In this document: positions 8,869 to 12,821 of the stretch, piece after piece
Numbering within the stretch: the first letter of the stretch is position 1
Layout: each line of letters starts with the position of its first letter
NCBI GenBank assembly: GCA_025457985.1
Contig: JALOTI010000012.1
Coordinates: forward strand, 1 to 12,821
Reading direction: 5' to 3'
DNA length: 12,821 nucleotides
Source: Leptospira sp.
GTDB lineage: Bacteria; Spirochaetota; Leptospiria; Leptospirales; Leptospiraceae
Made by a program: the position numbers and the translations under genes
The notes under the pieces: model-generated
The model's database searches: none
Told to the model about the DNA's origin: nothing
Seen by the model: only the letters and a program-made list of their open reading frames with translations

Positions 8869-10677
8869 TTATTTATCCAGGCGAATTACTTTTTGATACT
8901 CATCAAAGGTTTCTTTTTTGGAAATAGCATTCGTTAAACGCTTATCCATTTCTTCATCATACCACCAATAGTCACTCGAGAAACTTTCATCTCCGTATCT
9001 TCCCAATGGTAGAGTTGGATGTTTATACTTTTGCCAATAAAGCAATCTAACACTAGGTAAATGCCATAGTAAGACATAGGGATATTCTTTATAAACGATC
9101 TTATCAATTTCCTTTAAAATTTGATTTCTAGCGTTCAAAGAAAATTCTGATTTTTGTTTTTCTATGAGTTTATCCACAGATGGAATTTTTAGTCCAGGTA
9201 GATTTGGCTGACCAGGTTCATCAGCATATTTAGAATACCACTGTGACTCAGGATCTTTAAAAACACCCGATCCCCAAGCAGCCCAGGTCATATCAAAGTC
9301 ATACTTATCAACTCGTTCGCTCCAAGACGCTAAATCCATTGTATCAATCGAAGCACGAATACCAACTTCTTTCGCTTTTTCTAAAAAAACTGTGAAATAT
9401 TTTTCTGTTTTTTTATCTCGATCTAAAATAGTGAACTGAAATAGTTTTCCATCTTTTTCCAATATTCCATCTTTGTTCGGAATCCAGCCAGCCTCTTTCA
9501 AAAGTGACCTTGCTTTGGTCATATTGAAATCGGAAGGAGGATTGGGACTTTTATTTGATCCGAGATAAAAATCTGGATAATAACTATTTGTTGGATCATA
9601 TTCGCCATACGCTAATTTGTCGATCATAAGTTTACGATCAACTAACAGAGTCATAGCTTCACGAACTCGTTTGTCCGAGAAGATTTCTCTCCTTGTGTTC
9701 ATGGCCCAACCTTGGAAACCTACAGGTTTTTCGTTAAAAACTCGTTGTTTTGCAATCCAATTTTTATCAAATGCCTCTCCTTTGGCTTCTTCAACCCAGA
9801 CAAAGGCGGAATAAACTGGATAGATATCAATATCACCTTTTTTAAAGGCTTGTAAAGCAACAGCTTCTTCATTGTAAACTTTGTATATAATTGTATCGAA
9901 ATTATAGCGACCTTGGTTGAAAGGATAGGCTCGCTGCCACCAATCACCTCTTCGTTCCAATTTTACGTATCGATTCTTTTTTACGTCTGAAATTTTATAG
10001 GGCCCAGAAACAACTGGAAACTCCATATTCTCTTTGTTAAAGTCTTTCCCTTCAAAGTAATGTTTGGGTAAGATAAAAATAGATGAGGCAACATCATTAA
10101 AATTGTTCCAATGAACCTCTTTTGCTTGGAAACTAACTGTCAAATCGTCTTCTTTAACTGGTTTCAAAAATCTCGAAAGAGAGATTCGAAATACAGCTGT
10201 GTTGTTTTTCGGATTCATGATTGTGTCATAGGTGAAAATCACATCGTCAGCAGTAACTGGTTTCCCATCAGACCAACGAGCGTTTGGATCTAAATAGAAG
10301 GTGAACTTTTTTTTATCCGAAGAGATTTTCCATTCCCGTGCGAGGTGGGGAATGGTCTCCAAACTGAAAGGATGGTAAGAACAAAGTGGTTCGTAGAGGC
10401 TCGTAAAAATTCGAGCAGTTGTTGTAAATTGCTCTAAATAGTAATTCAAAGATCTGGGGAACTGGTGTGAATAAATGCGGATGATCCCGCCTTTTTTTGC
10501 CTCGGTACTCGCGGCAGGGTTTTTTTGCCGAAGAAGGGTGGGGATGGAATTTGGATCGCCTTCCCAAGGCAAATCGATAACCTTACTACTTGGCTCACGA
10601 CCTGTCTCTTCCGAACAGTTCAAATTAAGAAAAAAGAAAACACAGGATAAAAAACATAAAAAAACAATCTTGCGCAT
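8869..10677 (-). CDS. Peptide ABC-transporter substrate-binding lipoprotein (SBP family 5, YejA-like)
   Basis: The 602-residue protein begins MRK, followed by a hydrophobic stretch and Cys21 in FLNLNC, a signal peptide with a permissive spirochaete-type lipobox. It should be lipidated and periplasm-facing. The mature part is an extracellular solute-binding protein of family 5 (OppA/DppA class). It has the signature LAREWKISSDKKKFTFYLD and DGKPVTADDVIFTYDTIMNP (about 110-155), then SGPYKI, the FSDKRVREAMTLLVDR block, and a C-terminal SDYWWYDEEMDKRL. The GFQGWAMNTRREIFSDKRVREAM region and overall length resemble YejA. ATG 10677 is chosen because it begins the signal peptide and has AAAGG seven bases upstream; an in-frame ATG at 10731 would add 18 residues before the signal peptide and run into the divergent gene. 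No permease or ATPase genes are adjacent. Confidence 0.85.
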   Translation of the reverse strand: MRKIVFLCFLSCVFFFLNLNCSEETGREPSSKVIDLPWEGDPNSIPTLLRQKNPAASTEAKKGGIIRIYSHQFPRSLNYYLEQFTTTARIFTSLYEPLCSYHPFSLETIPHLAREWKISSDKKKFTFYLDPNARWSDGKPVTADDVIFTYDTIMNPKNNTAVFRISLSRFLKPVKEDDLTVSFQAKEVHWNNFNDVASSIFILPKHYFEGKDFNKENMEFPVVSGPYKISDVKKNRYVKLERRGDWWQRAYPFNQGRYNFDTIIYKVYNEEAVALQAFKKGDIDIYPVYSAFVWVEEAKGEAFDKNWIAKQRVFNEKPVGFQGWAMNTRREIFSDKRVREAMTLLVDRKLMIDKLAYGEYDPTNSYYPDFYLGSNKSPNPPSDFNMTKARSLLKEAGWIPNKDGILEKDGKLFQFTILDRDKKTEKYFTVFLEKAKEVGIRASIDTMDLASWSERVDKYDFDMTWAAWGSGVFKDPESQWYSKYADEPGQPNLPGLKIPSVDKLIEKQKSEFSLNARNQILKEIDKIVYKEYPYVLLWHLPSVRLLYWQKYKHPTLPLGRYGDESFSSDYWWYDEEMDKRLTNAISKKETFDEYQKVIRLDK

Positions 10678-10698
10678 GCTGAAACCTTTGATTACAAT
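10670..10698 (+). promoter_or_regulatory. Candidate promoter for the GH13 gene
   Basis: TTGCGC (10670-10675) and TACAAT (10693-10698) are separated by exactly 17 bases. The -10 matches TATAAT at five of six positions; the -35 matches only TTG. Transcription would begin near 10705, two or three bases before the ATG at 10708, giving a nearly leaderless mRNA. It overlaps the start codon of the divergent lipoprotein. Confidence 0.4.
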
Positions 10699-10707
10699 TT
10701 GATACTC

Positions 10708-12123
10708 ATGATGAAATACCAGTTCCATCAAATCCTTTTGTACGAGATAGGCTCAAGGCTTTTTTGTAATAAAAATAAATGTTCTTTGTCTGAAATCCCA
10801 AATCTTCTTCAGGACGATCCAGTATTCCAACGGGCCGATGAAATTTGGCTCATGGGAGTTTGGAAAAATAGCCAATCCTCTCAAAAAATTGCACGTACTT
10901 TACCCCTGCTTCGACCAGAGTTTCAACTGGCAAAAAAGAACCTAAACGAAATAGATATTTATGGCTCCCCTTATTCGATCAATGATTATGTTCTAGACGA
11001 TTTACTTGGACAAAAAGATGAACTATTCAACACAAAACAAAAGCTAAATGCTCTCAATAAGAAGTTAATCTTAGACTTTGTTCCAAACCATATGTCAATC
11101 GATTCGATCTGGGTAAATAAAGATCCAAATTTATTTTTAGAAGCAAATGAAAGCACAGAATCTCAAAACCAATTCATACATTCCAATGGACGTTCTTACT
11201 GTTTTGGCCGAGATCCATACTTCAATGGTTGGACTGATACAATCCAGTGGGACTTCTCAAATCCTAAAGTTGAAAAAATTCATATAGAAATTTTATCTGA
11301 AATAGCGCAACGAGCAGATGGTGTTCGCTGTGATATGGCAATGCTTCTTTTGCCAGATGTATTTGAACGAACACATGGAAAAGATTTCAAGTACAGTTGG
11401 AGCCGAGTAATCAAAACAATTAAATCAAATTTTCCTAACTTTAAGTTCTATGCGGAAGTATACTGGAATAGAGAGGCAGAACTCTTAGATTTAGGTTTTG
11501 ATGCAACGTATGATAAAAGTCTCTATGATTCAATGGTGGAAAATCGATTTGAGTCTATTTACAATGAATTAAAAAATATAGGACGAAATCAAAGAAACAC
11601 ACCTCAAAAAATTCGGTTTTTAGAAAACCATGATGAAAAAAGATCTCAGCTCGTTTTCGCCGAAAGATCCAAAACCTATTTTAGTCTTCTCTGTTTTTCA
11701 GAATCCATTCTGTTGTTTCACTTTGGTCAAAGTTTTGGATTCTCAAAAAAAATACCAGTACAGATGGTTTCGGTAGACGATGAAACAATAGATCAAGAGC
11801 TTTTTGAATTCTACAAAAGAATCTTTTTGATTTTAAAAAATAGAACAGGAACAATTTTCATTCAACAACTGGATTTCACTGAATTCAATTCTTTGAATCT
11901 CTTAGCCTTTCAGATCACAAGCAATTCACAAAAGGAAATCTTAATCTTTAATCCGAATTCTATTGAAGTTTCGGGGTTTCTATTTCTCGATGAAGTTGTA
12001 TATACAAAAGAGATTTATGAAGTGATTGAAGATAATAGATACAACCAAGATCCAGAACTTCAGAATAAAGCTCAGGTTTACTTCAAACTTGCCCCAGGCA
12101 AATCACAGTGGTTTATATTGTGA
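10708..12123 (+). CDS. Alpha-amylase family (GH13) glycoside hydrolase or transglycosylase
   Basis: This 471-residue cytoplasmic protein (no signal peptide) has an (alpha/beta)8 GH13 catalytic domain. All four conserved regions are present: region I LDFVPNH (122-128), region II DGVRCDMAM with nucleophile D209, region III FYAEVYW with acid/base E250, and region IV FLENHDE with H308-D309. IWLMGVW near residue 46 and GSPYSINDY near 86 are also typical of a group of bacterial GH13 enzymes. It probably acts on alpha-1,4-glucan, maltooligosaccharide, trehalose or sucrose-type substrates; the specificity is not readable. ATG 10708 (or 10711) is preferred over the TTG at 10699. There is no Shine-Dalgarno, which fits the near-leaderless promoter just upstream. 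It diverges from the lipoprotein across 30 bases and converges with the RSH gene six bases apart. Confidence 0.85.
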   Translation: MMKYQFHQILLYEIGSRLFCNKNKCSLSEIPNLLQDDPVFQRADEIWLMGVWKNSQSSQKIARTLPLLRPEFQLAKKNLNEIDIYGSPYSINDYVLDDLLGQKDELFNTKQKLNALNKKLILDFVPNHMSIDSIWVNKDPNLFLEANESTESQNQFIHSNGRSYCFGRDPYFNGWTDTIQWDFSNPKVEKIHIEILSEIAQRADGVRCDMAMLLLPDVFERTHGKDFKYSWSRVIKTIKSNFPNFKFYAEVYWNREAELLDLGFDATYDKSLYDSMVENRFESIYNELKNIGRNQRNTPQKIRFLENHDEKRSQLVFAERSKTYFSLLCFSESILLFHFGQSFGFSKKIPVQMVSVDDETIDQELFEFYKRIFLILKNRTGTIFIQQLDFTEFNSLNLLAFQITSNSQKEILIFNPNSIEVSGFLFLDEVVYTKEIYEVIEDNRYNQDPELQNKAQVYFKLAPGKSQWFIL

Positions 12124-12129
12124 AAGTTT

Positions 12130-12821
12130 TTATTTTTTGACTCGTTCCGCAAAAATCACACCTTTGATCATTCGCAGGTTTTCCAAAATTTCTTTCAGTT
12201 GATCTAAATGGTCCACCTCTAACATAAATTTTGCGGTCAGAGTTCCATTTGGGTGAGAGGATGCGCCGGCTTCTAAAATATTTGTCTCTGTGCTTGAGAT
12301 AGATTCTACCATCGACAGATAAATTCCTTGAACATCCTTAGCACGAACCTCAATTTGAACTGGAATAGGTTCGCCAGGACCTTCCCATCGAACCGGTATA
12401 GTCTTCATCCACTCCAATTGTTTCGATGCGGTCGTACAATCTTTTTTGTGAACACTCACTCCCCTTCCTCTGGTAATAAATCCTATGATCTCATCACCAG
12501 GAATTGGCATACAACAGGAAGCAACACGAACCGGGACATCATTCCAACCTGCAACAGATATTCCAAACTCTTTTGATTCTTCTTTACCTGAATTTGATTT
12601 CGAAACAGGTTTTTTAATTTTGACCTTTTTGATTTCTTTGATGGTATTTTCATCAACAACAGGTGCAACAGAGTCAATAACCGATGCAATCGTCTCTTTT
12701 TGGTTATCTTCTTGCAGTTTACGGAAATAAGCTCTGAGTTTTTGTCTAGCTCCTGAGGTCTTTACAATACGAAGCCAAATCGGTGATGGTTTAGAATTTT
12801 TCTCTATTATAATTTCGACTT
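12130..12821 (-). CDS. rsh: RelA/SpoT homologue (RSH), C-terminal part, incomplete at the window end
   Basis: About 229 C-terminal residues of a (p)ppGpp synthetase/hydrolase are visible; the hydrolase and synthetase domains lie beyond the right edge. The frame is open from 12819 to the TAA at 12132-12130. In order it shows the end of the TGS domain with KPSPIWLRIVKTSGARQKLR, a short Lys-rich linker, the conserved Cys-Cys motif in VASCCMPIPGDEIIGF, then GRGVSVHKKDC of the zinc-finger/CC domain, and a terminal ACT/RRM domain. These regions sense stalled ribosomes and control the balance of the two activities. The linker between FRK and the Cys-Cys is only about 70 residues, shorter than the usual 110-125, so the alpha-helical domain appears reduced. 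Whether it is mono- or bifunctional cannot be judged here. It converges with the GH13 gene. Confidence 0.9.
   Translation of the reverse strand, partial: VEIIIEKNSKPSPIWLRIVKTSGARQKLRAYFRKLQEDNQKETIASVIDSVAPVVDENTIKEIKKVKIKKPVSKSNSGKEESKEFGISVAGWNDVPVRVASCCMPIPGDEIIGFITRGRGVSVHKKDCTTASKQLEWMKTIPVRWEGPGEPIPVQIEVRAKDVQGIYLSMVESISSTETNILEAGASSHPNGTLTAKFMLEVDHLDQLKEILENLRMIKGVIFAERVKK

Noticed and set aside
10678..10731. Eighteen extra residues before the lipoprotein signal peptide
   Set aside because: They would bury the signal peptide and overlap the divergent GH13 start; MRK at 10677 with AAAGG upstream is a proper lipoprotein start.
12089..12101. TTGCC/GGCAA hairpin as a terminator for the convergent RSH gene
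   Set aside because: Only five base pairs and no T tract after it on the minus strand; it sits within GH13 coding sequence.
12328..12730. Plus-strand open frames opposite the RSH gene
   Set aside because: They lie antisense to a clear, conserved RSH reading frame and encode nothing recognisable.

Overview
The window looks like chromosomal DNA of a spirochaete, most likely a saprophyte-type Leptospira. This is inference from several things together: moderate-to-low GC; dense packing with ATGA stop/start overlaps; a lipoprotein with a permissive spirochaete-type lipobox; TTG start codons; and the style of the RSH, GT-C glycosyltransferase and GH13 proteins. No rRNA, tRNA, CRISPR array or complete mobile element is visible. 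No stretch longer than 300 bases lacks a gene; the longest gap is about 90 bases (7695-7784).

Left edge (1-934). A class I/II PLP aminotransferase on the minus strand keeps its PLP-binding core but stops at 283 residues, roughly 90 short of its family. It stops at the point where the DNA becomes an unusually GC-rich block (1-82), which suggests a rearrangement, an insertion or a dispersed repeat.

Plus-strand operon (981-5450). A phosphoglucomutase/phosphomannomutase, acetylornithine aminotransferase (argD), 3-isopropylmalate dehydrogenase (leuB) and a stand-alone receiver protein lie head to tail. The first two junctions are 4-base ATGA overlaps and the third is an 11-base gap. The receiver has Glu where the phospho-accepting Asp should be. 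A good hairpin/T-tract terminator candidate (5468-5500) closes the operon, but it lies inside the 3' coding part of the convergent gene.

Minus-strand cluster (5431-10677). In transcription order it encodes a YejA-like peptide-binding lipoprotein, an unrecognised protein with a protein-kinase-like/APH-like active-site layout, a GT-C type membrane glycosyltransferase and a PgeF/YfiH (LACC1-like) enzyme. Spacing is 1 base, about 90 bases, and a 4-base overlap. No ABC permease or ATPase genes accompany the binding protein. A speculative reading is a cell-wall or muropeptide-related cluster.

Right part (10708-12821). A GH13 alpha-amylase-family enzyme diverges from the lipoprotein across only 30 bases and may be read from a nearly leaderless mRNA. 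It converges, six bases apart, with the C-terminal half of a RelA/SpoT homologue that runs off the window. The visible RSH keeps its zinc-finger (CC) and ACT domains, but the segment between TGS and the Cys-Cys motif is much shorter than usual.
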